A stretch of DNA of 64,000 nucleotides, from positions 3,348,001 to 3,412,000 of the forward strand of contig NZ_CP194171.1 of assembly GCF_050908845.1 (NCBI RefSeq). The letters are read 5' to 3'. Both the position numbers and the translations under genes were made by a program. Each line of letters begins with the position of its first letter. Position 1 is the stretch's first letter. Shown piece after piece: positions 1 to 9,214 of this stretch. Below the pieces are notes generated by a model. The model was not told where the DNA came from and did no database searches. It saw only the letters and a program-made list of their open reading frames with translations. The stretch comes from Marinobacterium_D sp050908845. GTDB taxonomy: Bacteria > Pseudomonadota > Gammaproteobacteria > Pseudomonadales > Balneatricaceae.

Positions 1-80
1 CCGCCGGGCAGCAGGGTTGAAGAGATAAAGGCGCTGAGGAACAGCCCGGGAAGCGAATACTCCGCCCAAACCTGTTCCAT
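1..80 (-). CDS. YqaA-family small membrane protein, N-terminal fragment
   Basis: An ATG at 78-80 on the minus strand opens a frame that stays open for 26 codons to the window edge. The residues include LFLSAFISSTLLPG, which resembles the start of the YqaA group of DedA/VTT-related inner-membrane proteins (compare FLSATLLPG in E. coli YqaA). It begins 33 bp downstream of the recQ stop on the same strand, so the two may be cotranscribed. Only the N-terminus is present, so the call rests on one short motif. Function in this family is not well established. Confidence 0.6.
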   Translation of the reverse strand, partial: MEQVWAEYSLPGLFLSAFISSTLLPG

Positions 81-113
81 CAGCGCTCTCCCGACATCAA
101 ACAGAGCCCTGCA

Positions 114-2249
114 TCAAAGGCGGTCCAGTCCCTGGGCGATGCAGCGCAGCACGCCGTACTCGTAGGCGCCGGCCAGCGCCTCATGCACCACTTTCAGCGA
201 GCCGCCCTTGTGACGGCGATGTTCGAGAATGGTCTGTTCGATCTGCTGACGCTCCGCCGCCGGCAGTTCGACCACCTCATCGACGCCAATGGCGCCCTTG
301 CGGATCGCCGCCGCCAGGTGGCTGTAGATGGTGTTTACCGATAGCTTCTGCTGCCGTGCCACCTGCTCCACCGTCATGCCACTGCGGTAGAACATCAGGG
401 TTTCTTCCGCCTGGGTATCGCTGTCGTCGGCCGGTGCGGCCTGATGCTCGGCGATCAGTTCCAGGAACGGATCGCCATACTGGTTCAGCTTGCGCTCACC
501 GACGCCGTTGAGGCGGCGCAGCTGAGTCGCTGACAGCGGCCGGTACACCACCATCTCCATCAACGTGGCATCGTGGAAGATCACGTAAGGCGGTACATCC
601 TGCTCATCGGCCAGCCGCTTGCGCAGTGCCTTGAGCGCGTTCCAGAGTGCATGATCCTCCGCATCCAGCTGCTGCTGAGACGCTTTACTCTTGCCGCCGG
701 ACAACTTGGGACCCGCGCTTTTGGTGCGCAGGTCACGACGCAGTTCCAGGGTTTCCTCACCGCGCAGCAGCCCACGACAGCTCTCCGACAGCTGCAGCGC
801 ACCGTGACTGGCTTCGACCTTCAGGTAGCCACGCGCCACCAACTGGCGGAACACCGAGCGCCACTGGTTACGATCCAGCTCCTTACCGATGCCCCAGGTG
901 GAAAGCTGCTCATGACCGCGCTGGCGGGATTTATCGGAGCTCTCGCCCAGCAGCACATCGATAATGTAATTGACGCCGTACATCTGGCCGCAGCGGAACA
1001 CGGCGGACAGCGCCTTACGCGAGGCCTCGGTGCCATCCCAGACCGGCACCGGCTCCAGGCAGGTATCGCAGTTGCCGCAGGGCTGGTGCTCCGGCTCGCC
1101 GAAGTACGCCAACAGCGCCTGGCGCCGGCAGCTGGTGATCTCGCAAAGACCGAGCATCGCCTCCAGCTTCTGCCGCTCAACCTGCTTGTGCACTTCGTCG
1201 GCCTGGGAGCCTTCCAGCATCTGGCGCAGGAAGATCACATCCTGCAGGCCATACACCATCCAGGCATCGGCGGGCTCGCCATCGCGCCCGGCGCGGCCGG
1301 TTTCCTGGTAGTAGGCCTCCACCGATTTCGGCAGATCCAGGTGCGCCACAAAGCGTACGTTGGGCTTATCGATCCCCATGCCGAAGGCGATGGTGGCGAC
1401 CATGATGATCGATTCTTCGGTCAGAAAGCGGTGCAGATGGTGCTGACGCAGCTCCGGCGACAGGCCCGCATGGTAAGGCAGCGCATTGAAACCCCGTTCG
1501 CTGAGCCAGGCGGCGGTGTCCTCCACCCGCTTGCGCGACAGGCAGTAAACGATCCCCACATCCTGAGCATGCTCATCGCGCAGGAAGCGCAGCAGCTGCT
1601 CGCGGCCGCGGTCTTTCTGGCCAATGCGGTAACGGATGTTGGGACGGTCAAAGCCGCGGATGAAGCGCGCCGCGTCGGTCAGCTCCAGGCGATCGATAAT
1701 CTCCTGCCGGGTACGGGCGTCAGCGGTGGCGGTCAGGGCGATACGGGGTACACCGGGGAACAGCTCGCGCAGGCGGTTCAGCTGCATGTACTCGGGGCGG
1801 AAATCGTGCCCCCACTGGGATACGCAGTGCGCTTCGTCGATGGCGAACAGTGACAGCCTGGCCCGCTGGAACAGCGCCAGCGACCGTGGCTGCAGCAGAC
1901 GCTCCGGCGCGATGTACACCATATCCAGCTCACCGGCGACCAGTTGCGCCTCGGTGGCCTGCAGCTGCTCCAGCGGCAGGGATGAGTTGAGGCAACCGGC
2001 TCGAATGCCCAGTTGCGACAGCGCGTTTACCTGGTCCTGCATCAGTGCGATCAGCGGTGAGATAACCACACCCGTGCCTTCGCGCACCAGCGATGGCAAT
2101 TGGTAACAGAGGGATTTGCCCCCGCCGGTGGGCATGATAACCAGGCTGTCCTGACCGGCCAGCAGCGCCTCGACGACGGCGTCCTGCGGCGGGCGAAAAC
2201 TCTCGTAGCCGAATACCTCGGCCAGTATCTGCTGTGCGCGCTCAATCAT
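114..2249 (-). CDS. recQ: ATP-dependent DNA helicase RecQ
   Basis: 3'-5' superfamily-2 helicase of recombination and replication-fork repair. From the chosen start (MIERAQQIL, 711 aa) the motifs run in order: Walker A PTGGGKS near residues 40-46, the DEAH box near 138-141 followed by the RecQ aromatic-rich loop CVSQWGHDFRPEY, helicase motif VI QETGRAGRDG, a four-cysteine zinc site (CEITSC then CGNCDTC), winged helix, and a C-terminal HRDC domain (WNALKALRKRLADEQ, VVYRPLSATQLRRLNGVG). The open frame extends 35 codons further upstream, but that extension is basic and low-complexity and lies before the conserved N-terminus, so I start at 2249. No strong ribosome site is visible. The family identity is secure. 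Confidence 0.95.
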   Translation of the reverse strand: MIERAQQILAEVFGYESFRPPQDAVVEALLAGQDSLVIMPTGGGKSLCYQLPSLVREGTGVVISPLIALMQDQVNALSQLGIRAGCLNSSLPLEQLQATEAQLVAGELDMVYIAPERLLQPRSLALFQRARLSLFAIDEAHCVSQWGHDFRPEYMQLNRLRELFPGVPRIALTATADARTRQEIIDRLELTDAARFIRGFDRPNIRYRIGQKDRGREQLLRFLRDEHAQDVGIVYCLSRKRVEDTAAWLSERGFNALPYHAGLSPELRQHHLHRFLTEESIIMVATIAFGMGIDKPNVRFVAHLDLPKSVEAYYQETGRAGRDGEPADAWMVYGLQDVIFLRQMLEGSQADEVHKQVERQKLEAMLGLCEITSCRRQALLAYFGEPEHQPCGNCDTCLEPVPVWDGTEASRKALSAVFRCGQMYGVNYIIDVLLGESSDKSRQRGHEQLSTWGIGKELDRNQWRSVFRQLVARGYLKVEASHGALQLSESCRGLLRGEETLELRRDLRTKSAGPKLSGGKSKASQQQLDAEDHALWNALKALRKRLADEQDVPPYVIFHDATLMEMVVYRPLSATQLRRLNGVGERKLNQYGDPFLELIAEHQAAPADDSDTQAEETLMFYRSGMTVEQVARQQKLSVNTIYSHLAAAIRKGAIGVDEVVELPAAERQQIEQTILEHRRHKGGSLKVVHEALAGAYEYGVLRCIAQGLDRL

Positions 2250-2379
2250 GCGGCGCATTATCCGCGAAGCCGGGCTGCAAGTCATCCGCAGCAGGGAAAG
2301 AAGCCGCCGAAAGCGGTACCAGTAGGCGATTTTAGAGAGTAGAATCGGCCGCACACCGATTTATCTGGATGCACAGCCC

Positions 2380-2958
2380 ATGACCGCTCAAACTGCTCTT
2401 ATCACCGAAGACGAACTGGATATCCTGGAAGAGTTTCTGTTTTCTCCTGCCGTCTCGGAAGAAGCCCTCGATCTGATCAGCGCCCACGGCCTACTGTGCG
2501 CGATCAACATCTCGCCGGTAGAGGTACCGGAAAGCGAGTGGCTCGAGCTGCTGTTTGATGGCGAGCCGAAGTGGGAGTCCGACACCCAGAAAGCCCAGAT
2601 GCTCGACCTGCTGCGCAAGCTGTACCGCACCATCGGCAGCGACCTGTACTCCGACCAGGAGATCCTGCTGCCCTGCGAACTGACGCTGGAAACCGAGGAC
2701 GACGAAGAGCTCCCCGAGATCACTCTCTGGGCCCAGTCGTTCATGGAAGGCGTGTTTATCCGCGAAGAGGAGTGGTTCGGTGATGATGAGGAGTCGGTTG
2801 CCGGTCTGCTGCTGCCGATCATGGTCGCGTCTGACCTGTTCGATGACAGCGAAATCACCGATATCCGCAAAGATCGCGCTCTGTCGGAAGAGATGTGCGA
2901 GCAGATCCCGGAAGTACTGATCGACCTGTATCTCAACTACCACGCGCCGGAAAAATAA
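2380..2958 (+). CDS. UPF0149/YecA-like family protein
   Basis: 192-aa, very acidic soluble protein. The beginning (EDELDILEEFL, then AHGLLCAINISP) has the helical pattern of the UPF0149 (YecA/YgfB) family, in which a short motif with a conserved gly-leu-leu 'HG-L-A' helix is followed by an acidic bundle. There is no C-terminal SEC-C zinc motif, which some YecA proteins carry. It is transcribed away from recQ (131 bp between the starts) and is followed 33 bp later by a small gene on the same strand. Biochemical role in this family is unclear. I am fairly sure of the family and unsure of the function. Confidence 0.7.
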   Translation: MTAQTALITEDELDILEEFLFSPAVSEEALDLISAHGLLCAINISPVEVPESEWLELLFDGEPKWESDTQKAQMLDLLRKLYRTIGSDLYSDQEILLPCELTLETEDDEELPEITLWAQSFMEGVFIREEEWFGDDEESVAGLLLPIMVASDLFDDSEITDIRKDRALSEEMCEQIPEVLIDLYLNYHAPEK

Positions 2959-2991
2959 CGACGGCGCGTCGAGCATTTAACGGAGGCTCAG

Positions 2992-3249
2992 ATGGAAGCT
3001 GACATGCTGACCGTCAAACTGGTTTTCGCCGATAAGCACGAAGAGCTGTGTCGCTTTTCCGCCCTGCCGGAGGCCGGACAGGCGATGCGCATTGACGACC
3101 TGACCTACCAGGTGATCAGTGTTGATCGGGCGCTCAACAACACCGATCCGGATGGCCCCCAAGCGGTCATCCGGCTGTCGACCGGCAGCACAGAAAGTCC
3201 GGACCAGCGAATCCCGGTGGTTACCCCCGGGCGCCGTCACCCGGGCTGA
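2992..3249 (+). CDS. small hypothetical protein downstream of the YecA-like gene
   Basis: 85-aa protein that I do not recognise. A good ribosome site (GGAGG, 5 bp before the ATG) and the 33-bp gap from the YecA-like gene suggest a two-gene operon. The first 55 residues alternate in beta-strand fashion (LTVKLVFADKHEEL, then MRIDDLTYQVISVDRALNN), resembling a small beta-rich domain. The last 25 residues are Ser/Pro/Arg-rich and probably disordered. No signal peptide or membrane helix. Confidence 0.6.
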   Translation: MEADMLTVKLVFADKHEELCRFSALPEAGQAMRIDDLTYQVISVDRALNNTDPDGPQAVIRLSTGSTESPDQRIPVVTPGRRHPG

Positions 3250-3286
3250 ACGGCCAGCGCATCCCCTGTTTCTCTCCCGGGCCGGA

Positions 3287-3631
3287 TCAGCTCTCTGCCG
3301 AATCCGCCGGGTAATGCACGGCGAGCCAGATAGTGGGCTCGTCGGGTGTCGTCCACGCCACGCGGTGACGACAGCAGGCCGGAATCGCCACTGAATCCCC
3401 GGCGTTCATCTCGACAACACCCTCGTCCTCAAACTCCAGGCGCGCAGCGCCCGACAGCACCATCACCCACTCATGCCGATCCTGATCGTACCAGCCGACC
3501 TCGGGCGAACTCTGGCCGTGGGAAACGATCCGCTCTATTTCCACGCCCCGGCCCGCTGCGAGCAGCTGGAACACTTCGTCATCGCGGGCATACGGCAACT
3601 CTGCCAACAGATTTTTCACTCGTGTCACCAT
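3287..3631 (-). CDS. small cupin-domain protein
   Basis: 114-aa single-domain cupin from the start chosen here (MVTRVKNLL). That start is preceded by a strong GAGGGGGG ribosome site; the frame stays open much further upstream, but that part overlaps glpK antisense and is not credible. The beta-barrel motifs are HEWVMVLSGAARLEFED (histidine and glutamate of motif 1) and GDSVAIPACCRHRVAW (motif 2). Such small cupins commonly bind a divalent metal, but the substrate cannot be read from sequence. It is divergent from glpK, with 123 bp between starts, and convergent with the small gene ending at 3249. Confidence 0.8.
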   Translation of the reverse strand: MVTRVKNLLAELPYARDDEVFQLLAAGRGVEIERIVSHGQSSPEVGWYDQDRHEWVMVLSGAARLEFEDEGVVEMNAGDSVAIPACCRHRVAWTTPDEPTIWLAVHYPADSAES

Positions 3632-3754
3632 CACTCCCCCCTCACTATCCACTCGGGTACCCATCCCTGAACTGGCATTCTGATCAATGTTTCTATACTG
3701 AAACCTTAAAGCGATAACGCTTAAGCGATGCAGAATAACAGGATGGAGCAAGGA

Positions 3755-5248
3755 ATGACCGACAGGCAGTGCATTCTCGCCCTGGACCAGGGCACCACGA
3801 GCAGCCGCGCCATACTCTTCGACTCGCAGGTCAACCAGCTGGCCTCCGCGCAGCAGGAGTTTCCCCAGCACTACCCCCAGGAAGGCTGGGTGGAGCACGA
3901 CCCGCTGGATATCTGGCACAGCTCACTGACCGTGGTTCGCCGGATGCTCGACTGGGCCAGGGAAAACGATTACCGGGTCGGCGGTATCGGCATTACCAAC
4001 CAGCGCGAAACCACGCTGGTATGGAACCGCCACACCGGCAAGCCCGTCTACAATGCGATCGTCTGGCAGGACCGCCGCACCGCCGCTTACTGCAACCGTC
4101 TCAAGCACGAGGGCGTGGAACAGGAGCTTCAGGCGCGCTCCGGCCTGTTGCTGGACCCCTACTTTTCCGCCAGCAAGATCAACTGGATACTGGACCATAA
4201 GCCGGATATCCGGGAACAGGCCGAGCGCGGCGACCTGCTGTTCGGTACCGTGGACTGTTTTCTGATCTGGAAGCTGACCAACGGTCGCAGCCACGTGACC
4301 GACGCCACCAACGCCTGCCGTACCAACCTCTACAACATCCACCAGAATAACTGGGACGACCGCCTGCTGGAGCTGTTCCAGGTACCCGCAGCGATGTTGC
4401 CGGAGGTACGCGACTGCGCCGGCCACTTCGGCGATACCGATCCGTCGCTGCTGGGTCAGAGCCTGCCGATTCTCGGGGTCGCCGGGGATCAGCAGGCCGC
4501 CAGCATCGGCCAGTGCTGCTTTAGCAAGGGCGATATCAAGAGTACCTACGGTACCGGCTGCTTCGTCCTGCTCAATACCGGCAGCGAGGCTGTCACCTCC
4601 TCACAACGCCTGCTGACTACAGTGGCCTACCGACTCGATGGCGAAACGCGCTACGCCCTTGAGGGCTCCATCTTCGTTGCCGGCGCCGCGGTACAGTGGC
4701 TGCGCGACGAACTGGGTATCATCAGAAATGCCGCCGAAACCGAGCAGCTGGCCCGCTCCATCGACAGCAACAACGGCGTCTACCTGGTACCGGCCTTCAC
4801 CGGCCTCGGCGTACCCTACTGGCAGGCCGATGCCCGTGGCGCCCTGTTTGGCCTGACCCGTGGCAGCGGGCGTGCCGAGATTGCCCGCGCTGCACTGGAA
4901 GCGATGGCCTACCAGACCAGCGACCTGTTCCGGGCGATGGCGGCAGACGGCATCTCACCGGCCACGCTGCGCGTGGATGGCGGCATGGTCGCCAACGACT
5001 GGATGCTGCAGTTTCTGGCCGACATTCTCGATACCACCGTGGTGCGACCACAGATCCCCGAGACCACGGCACTGGGCGCAGCTTACCTGGCCGGCAGACA
5101 GGCGGGACTTTACGGCGACTTTGATGCCTTCACCGAACTCTGGCAGTGCCAGCGTCAGTTCGAGCCGCAGATGTCCCAGGATCAGCGCCAGCAGTTGCTC
5201 AGCGGCTGGGCCGAGGCGATCAGACGCGTGCTGCACTCAGACGCCTGA
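3755..5248 (+). CDS. glpK: glycerol kinase
   Basis: Phosphorylates glycerol to sn-glycerol-3-phosphate with ATP in the cytoplasm. The 497-aa FGGY-family protein has the N-terminal ATP-binding loop LALDQGTTSSRAI (residues 8-20), the GIGITNQRETTLVW block with NAIVWQDRRT, and the C-terminal TGLGVPYWQADARGALFGLTRG and RVDGGMVANDWMLQ segments. Length matches the family. I start at MTDRQ because GGAG sits 6 bp before it; two in-frame ATGs upstream (3728, 3743) lack one. glpD follows 50 bp later, so glycerol is phosphorylated then oxidised by one operon. No glpF or glpR is adjacent. Confidence 0.96.
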   Translation: MTDRQCILALDQGTTSSRAILFDSQVNQLASAQQEFPQHYPQEGWVEHDPLDIWHSSLTVVRRMLDWARENDYRVGGIGITNQRETTLVWNRHTGKPVYNAIVWQDRRTAAYCNRLKHEGVEQELQARSGLLLDPYFSASKINWILDHKPDIREQAERGDLLFGTVDCFLIWKLTNGRSHVTDATNACRTNLYNIHQNNWDDRLLELFQVPAAMLPEVRDCAGHFGDTDPSLLGQSLPILGVAGDQQAASIGQCCFSKGDIKSTYGTGCFVLLNTGSEAVTSSQRLLTTVAYRLDGETRYALEGSIFVAGAAVQWLRDELGIIRNAAETEQLARSIDSNNGVYLVPAFTGLGVPYWQADARGALFGLTRGSGRAEIARAALEAMAYQTSDLFRAMAADGISPATLRVDGGMVANDWMLQFLADILDTTVVRPQIPETTALGAAYLAGRQAGLYGDFDAFTELWQCQRQFEPQMSQDQRQQLLSGWAEAIRRVLHSDA

Positions 5249-5298
5249 ACAGGTTAACCCGGGTTACAACCCAACAGGTCAGAAGGAGCTACCGCGTT

Positions 5299-6933
5299 TT
5301 GAGTCTCAGAAGCCACAATATCGCTCGTCTGCAATCCGGCTCTTTTGATGTGCTGATCCTGGGCGGCGGCATCAATGGTGCCGTTTCCGCCGCGGCACTG
5401 GCCGCCCGGGGCGCCCGCGTGGCGCTGATCGACCGGGGCGACTTTGCCGGAGAAACCAGCTCCAACAGCTCCAACCTGGCCTGGGGCGGTATCAAGTACA
5501 TGGAGAGCGGCGAATACCTGCTGGTGGACAAACTCTGCCGCAGCCGCAACCGCCTGATGCGTGCCTATCCCTCCACCGTGCGGGAGATGCGCTTTCTCGC
5601 CTCGGTGCAGAGCGGCTTTCGGAAGCCACCCTGGATGATCTATGCCGGCACCCTGCTTTACTGGCTGTTCGGCCGCGGCAAAACCCGACTGCCGGAGATC
5701 ATGGGACCGTCGCGCCTGAAGGCCCGGGAACCGGTGATCAACACCGCCAATACCCAGGCCGGCGTGGAGTACTCCGACTGCTATCTGCATGACAACGATG
5801 CCCGCTTTACCTTCAACTTTATCCGCAGCGCGATGAATTACGATGCGATCGCCGCCAATTACGTGGAGTGCCAACAGCTGAGTAAAACCGGGGATCTCTG
5901 GCACGCCAATGTCCTGGACAGAGAATCCGGCGAGCAGTTTCAGATCAAGGCGCGCGCGGTGATCAACGCCTGCGGCCCCTGGACCGACCGGCTCAACCAG
6001 AGCAGCGGCCAGAGCACCCGCCACCGGCACCTGTTCTCCAAGGGGATCCACCTGATTGTCGACCGAATCACTGACAGCAACCGGATACTGACCTTCTTCG
6101 CCAGCGACGGGCGGCTGTTCTTCGTCATTCCCATGGGGCCGAAAACCTGCATCGGCACCACCGATACCCAGGTGGAAAATCCCGAGACAGGGATCAGCGA
6201 CGCAGACCGACAGTTCGTGCTCGATAACGCCAACAGCCTGCTCAATCTGCCGCACACTTTGACGACGGATGACATTATCGCCGAGCGCTGCGGTGTACGC
6301 CCACTGGCCGTCAGCAACGGCGAAGGCAAGCAGGCAGACTGGGTGAAACTGTCACGCAAACACGCTATCGATGTGGATGAACAGATGCGCCACCTGAGTA
6401 TCTTCGGCGGCAAGCTCACCGACTGCATCAACGTGGGCGAAGAGGTGTGCGAGATCATCGAGGGGCTGGATATCGACCTGCCGTTTCGCAAACAGATCTG
6501 GTACGGCGAACCCGACGCCAGCGTCTACCGGGAGTATCTGCATCAGGCCCGGCTGATGAACCTGGATGGCATAACACCCTCATCCTCCAGCGAAAAACTC
6601 ACCCCCCGTCTCTGGCGGCGTTACGGCGCCAGCGCGCTGGAACTGCTGGAGGGGATCCGTGAGAACCCCGACTGGGGCGAACTGCTGATCGCCAATGCCG
6701 AGTACCTGCGTGGCGAGGTGGAACTGGCCGCCCGGCGGGAGATGATCACCCGGCTCGACGACTTTCTGCGCCGCCGCTCGAAAATCGCCCAGGTGGTTCC
6801 CCGGGATCAACTGGTTGACGCACCCGGGCTGCGCGAAGCCTGCCAGATTCTGTTTGCCGAGCGGGCGGATGAGAAACTGGCAGAGTACCTGGACAGCCTT
6901 ACCGACGACGCGGCCACTGCCCACACTCCTTGA
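5299..6933 (+). CDS. glpD: aerobic glycerol-3-phosphate dehydrogenase (FAD)
   Basis: Oxidises sn-glycerol-3-phosphate to dihydroxyacetone phosphate and passes electrons to quinones at the inner membrane. The Rossmann FAD loop VLILGGGINGA lies at residues 18-28, followed by the family blocks ETSSNSSNLAWGGIKYMESGEY, GVEYSDCYLHDNDARF, FFVIPMGPKTCIGTTDTQ and ERCGVRPLAVS. No ATG precedes the FAD loop. The best start is a TTG at 5299 behind AAGGAG (10 bp spacing), giving 544 aa, somewhat longer than typical GlpD because of an extended C-terminus. It forms an operon with glpK and is convergent with the desaturase gene. Confidence 0.92.
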   Translation: MSLRSHNIARLQSGSFDVLILGGGINGAVSAAALAARGARVALIDRGDFAGETSSNSSNLAWGGIKYMESGEYLLVDKLCRSRNRLMRAYPSTVREMRFLASVQSGFRKPPWMIYAGTLLYWLFGRGKTRLPEIMGPSRLKAREPVINTANTQAGVEYSDCYLHDNDARFTFNFIRSAMNYDAIAANYVECQQLSKTGDLWHANVLDRESGEQFQIKARAVINACGPWTDRLNQSSGQSTRHRHLFSKGIHLIVDRITDSNRILTFFASDGRLFFVIPMGPKTCIGTTDTQVENPETGISDADRQFVLDNANSLLNLPHTLTTDDIIAERCGVRPLAVSNGEGKQADWVKLSRKHAIDVDEQMRHLSIFGGKLTDCINVGEEVCEIIEGLDIDLPFRKQIWYGEPDASVYREYLHQARLMNLDGITPSSSSEKLTPRLWRRYGASALELLEGIRENPDWGELLIANAEYLRGEVELAARREMITRLDDFLRRRSKIAQVVPRDQLVDAPGLREACQILFAERADEKLAEYLDSLTDDAATAHTP

Positions 6934-6954
6934 GCGCGTTAAGCCTTTATCACC

Positions 6955-8118
6955 TTAAGAACCGATCGCTGCGCGCCTGACCAGAGATCCATTCATCAGG
7001 CGCTCGGCAAACTCCTCCAGTGCGGCGATGCCTGAGCTTTTCGCATCCACACACCAGTCATGCAGCGCCCGACCCAGCCGATCGCTGGAGCGCCCCGGCA
7101 GCGTCCAGATCTCACGCAATCGGTGCTGATAGTCATACACCACCGCCAGCCGCCTGCTTAACGAAAGCGAAGACTCCACCCGTGAGCGCTGTGCCGCATT
7201 GAGACGGTGTTTTTCACGCAGCAGCAGCCAGCGACTGCGGCGCAACAGTTGACGACTGGCCCGGCTACCGCGCTGCCGCTCCTGTTTGAGAATCGGCAGC
7301 ACCACCTGATGCGCGTAAAGACGCAGCAGCTGGAGCCGGTTCATCGCCCCGTCCGGTGTCAGCGGCAGCTGCCTGATCAAACCGGTGGTGCGCACCTTCG
7401 CCAGCCCCAGCAGTGACAGACAGCGGATATAGCACCAGCCAATATCGAACTCAAACCAGCGACAGGACAGCCGTGCCGATGAGGGCGCGGCGTGGTGGTT
7501 GTTATGCAGTTCCTCACCACCGACCAGCAGCCCGAGCGGGCTGATATTGCGCGAGGCATCACCGGTTTCGAAATTTCGGTAGCCGAGGAAATGCCCGACA
7601 CCGTTTATAACGCCCGCGGCCCAGAACGGGATCCAGACCATCTGCACTGCCCAGAGGGTCAGACCGATAGCGCCAAAACAGAGCAGATCGATCACCAGCA
7701 TCAGGCTGATACCGAGATAGGGAAAGCGGCTGTAAAGCTTACGCTCGATCCAGTCATCCGGTGTGCCCTTGCCGTAACGCGCCAGCAGTTGCGGATCATC
7801 CAGCGCGCCACGGTACAGCTCGGCGCCGCGCCAGAGCACGGTAGAGATACCTTCCATCTGGGGACTATGGGGATCCTCGTCAACATCGCAGTGAGCATGA
7901 TGCTTGCGGTGTATCGCCACCCACTCGCGGGTCACCATACCGGTGGTCAGCCAGAGCCAGAAACGCATCAGGTGCGCAGGAACAGGATGCAGCGACACCG
8001 AGCGGTGCGCCTGGCAGCGATGCAGGAAGACGGTGACGGAAATAATCGTCAGATGGGTCAGCAGCAGAACGACTGCGCAGTAACCCCACCAGGGCAGGTC
8101 AAAGAAGCCTGTCAGCAT
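6955..8118 (-). CDS. acyl-CoA delta-9-type fatty-acid desaturase
   Basis: Membrane di-iron desaturase that introduces a cis double bond into an acyl chain using O2. All three histidine boxes are present: HRCQAH (33-38), HRKHH (70-74) and HNNHH (205-209), with paired hydrophobic segments before box 1 and around 135-175. The N-terminal 270 residues match the stearoyl-CoA desaturase group. The C-terminal 110 residues are basic and helical, as in Pseudomonas DesA/DesB-type proteins. GGAG lies 7 bp before the ATG. Probably used for aerobic adjustment of membrane fluidity; a regulator of the DesT type is not adjacent. Confidence 0.9.
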   Translation of the reverse strand: MLTGFFDLPWWGYCAVVLLLTHLTIISVTVFLHRCQAHRSVSLHPVPAHLMRFWLWLTTGMVTREWVAIHRKHHAHCDVDEDPHSPQMEGISTVLWRGAELYRGALDDPQLLARYGKGTPDDWIERKLYSRFPYLGISLMLVIDLLCFGAIGLTLWAVQMVWIPFWAAGVINGVGHFLGYRNFETGDASRNISPLGLLVGGEELHNNHHAAPSSARLSCRWFEFDIGWCYIRCLSLLGLAKVRTTGLIRQLPLTPDGAMNRLQLLRLYAHQVVLPILKQERQRGSRASRQLLRRSRWLLLREKHRLNAAQRSRVESSLSLSRRLAVVYDYQHRLREIWTLPGRSSDRLGRALHDWCVDAKSSGIAALEEFAERLMNGSLVRRAAIGS

Positions 8119-8147
8119 GGAAAACTCCGGTTTGGAGGTTCACGAAT

Positions 8148-8174
8148 CCACACCCACGCAAAAAGCGGGTGTGG
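8148..8174. other. hairpin between eamA-like gene and desaturase
   Basis: CCACACCC and its complement GGGTGTGG bracket a loop containing five A/T pairs. It lies in the 5' leader of the desaturase and 64 bp beyond the EamA gene stop. The T-run is in the loop rather than after the stem, so this is a weak terminator candidate or a leader hairpin. Confidence 0.3.
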
Positions 8175-8237
8175 GGCGCTTCTATAGCAGTGTCTAAATA
8201 TTAGTCACCACAACCGGAGTCTGTGTTCAGTAATCCG

Positions 8238-9155
8238 TCAAATTTCGGGCTTCTCTATTCCCAACCTGCGCAGCTTAAGCCTGAGCCGCAGACGCTGGCC
8301 GAAGACATTGATCATCAGGCCCAGCAGAATCAGAACGATGCCGACGGTCTGAGACAGGCTCACCGACTCCCCCAGTACCAGCCAGGCGGTGAGCAGGCCG
8401 ACAATCGGCACCAGCAGCGTCAGTGGCGCCACCGTGGAGGCCGGGTAGCGGCTCATCAGGAAGGCCCAGCTGCCGTAACCGAACAGGGATGCCACCGCGG
8501 CGAGATAGATCAGGGAACCGATCGATTTCCAGCCCATGCCGGTCAGGCTTTCAACGATCAGCGCCGGCCCTTCCAGCCAGAGAGAGAGCAGAAAGAACGG
8601 GATCGGCGGCACCAGAGCCCCCCAGACCACCAGGCTCATCAGGTTGATATCGCCAAGCTGCACGATATGCCGGTTGATGATATTGCCCATCCCCCAGCTC
8701 GCAGCTGCCGCCACCGTCAGCAGGAAACCGATCAGCGTCATATCCTCGGTGGGCGTGGCGCTGGCGAGAAAATAAAGCCCGGTCACCGCAACCACCAGCG
8801 AGATCAGTTGCGGCAGGTGTAGCCGCTCACCGAGAAACAGCAAAGCGAACAGCATGGTAAACAGCATCTGAGCCTGCAGCACCAGCGATGCCAGCCCCGC
8901 CGGCATGCCGAAATACATGGCACTGAACAGGAAGGCAAACTGTCCCAGGCTGATAAACGCGCCATAGCCGAGCAGCCATTTCAGCGGCAGCTTGGGCGGT
9001 TTAAAAAACAGGACCGCCGGAAACGCCACCAGCGAAAAGCGCAGCGCACCCAGCAGCATCGGCGGCAGTTCATCCAGGCCAAAGCGGATAACAACGAAGT
9101 TAAGCCCCCAGGCCAGCACTATCAGCAGCGCCAGCCCCCAGTGTGGAATACTCAA
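8238..9155 (-). CDS. EamA-family (DMT) transporter
   Basis: 305-aa inner-membrane protein with ten hydrophobic segments arranged as two EamA repeats of about 130 residues (first: LAWGLNFVVIRFGL...LGERLHLPQ; second: SWGMGNIINRHIV...LGESVSLSQ). The repeated LGE signature at the end of helices 4 and 9 and the APLTLLVPIVGLL block are characteristic. It resembles EamA-type exporters of O-acetylserine/cysteine and related metabolites, but the substrate is unknown. Start is a TTG behind GGAG (5 bp spacing). The XRE-cupin regulator ends 37 codons upstream region-side on the same strand (59 bp gap), so both could share a transcript and the regulator may control this exporter. Confidence 0.85.
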   Translation of the reverse strand: MSIPHWGLALLIVLAWGLNFVVIRFGLDELPPMLLGALRFSLVAFPAVLFFKPPKLPLKWLLGYGAFISLGQFAFLFSAMYFGMPAGLASLVLQAQMLFTMLFALLFLGERLHLPQLISLVVAVTGLYFLASATPTEDMTLIGFLLTVAAAASWGMGNIINRHIVQLGDINLMSLVVWGALVPPIPFFLLSLWLEGPALIVESLTGMGWKSIGSLIYLAAVASLFGYGSWAFLMSRYPASTVAPLTLLVPIVGLLTAWLVLGESVSLSQTVGIVLILLGLMINVFGQRLRLRLKLRRLGIEKPEI

Positions 9156-9214
9156 AACAGCTCCGTACCGGCGACCTGCGCCGGAAAATGCTCAATCACC
9201 TCGAGTGTGATAGC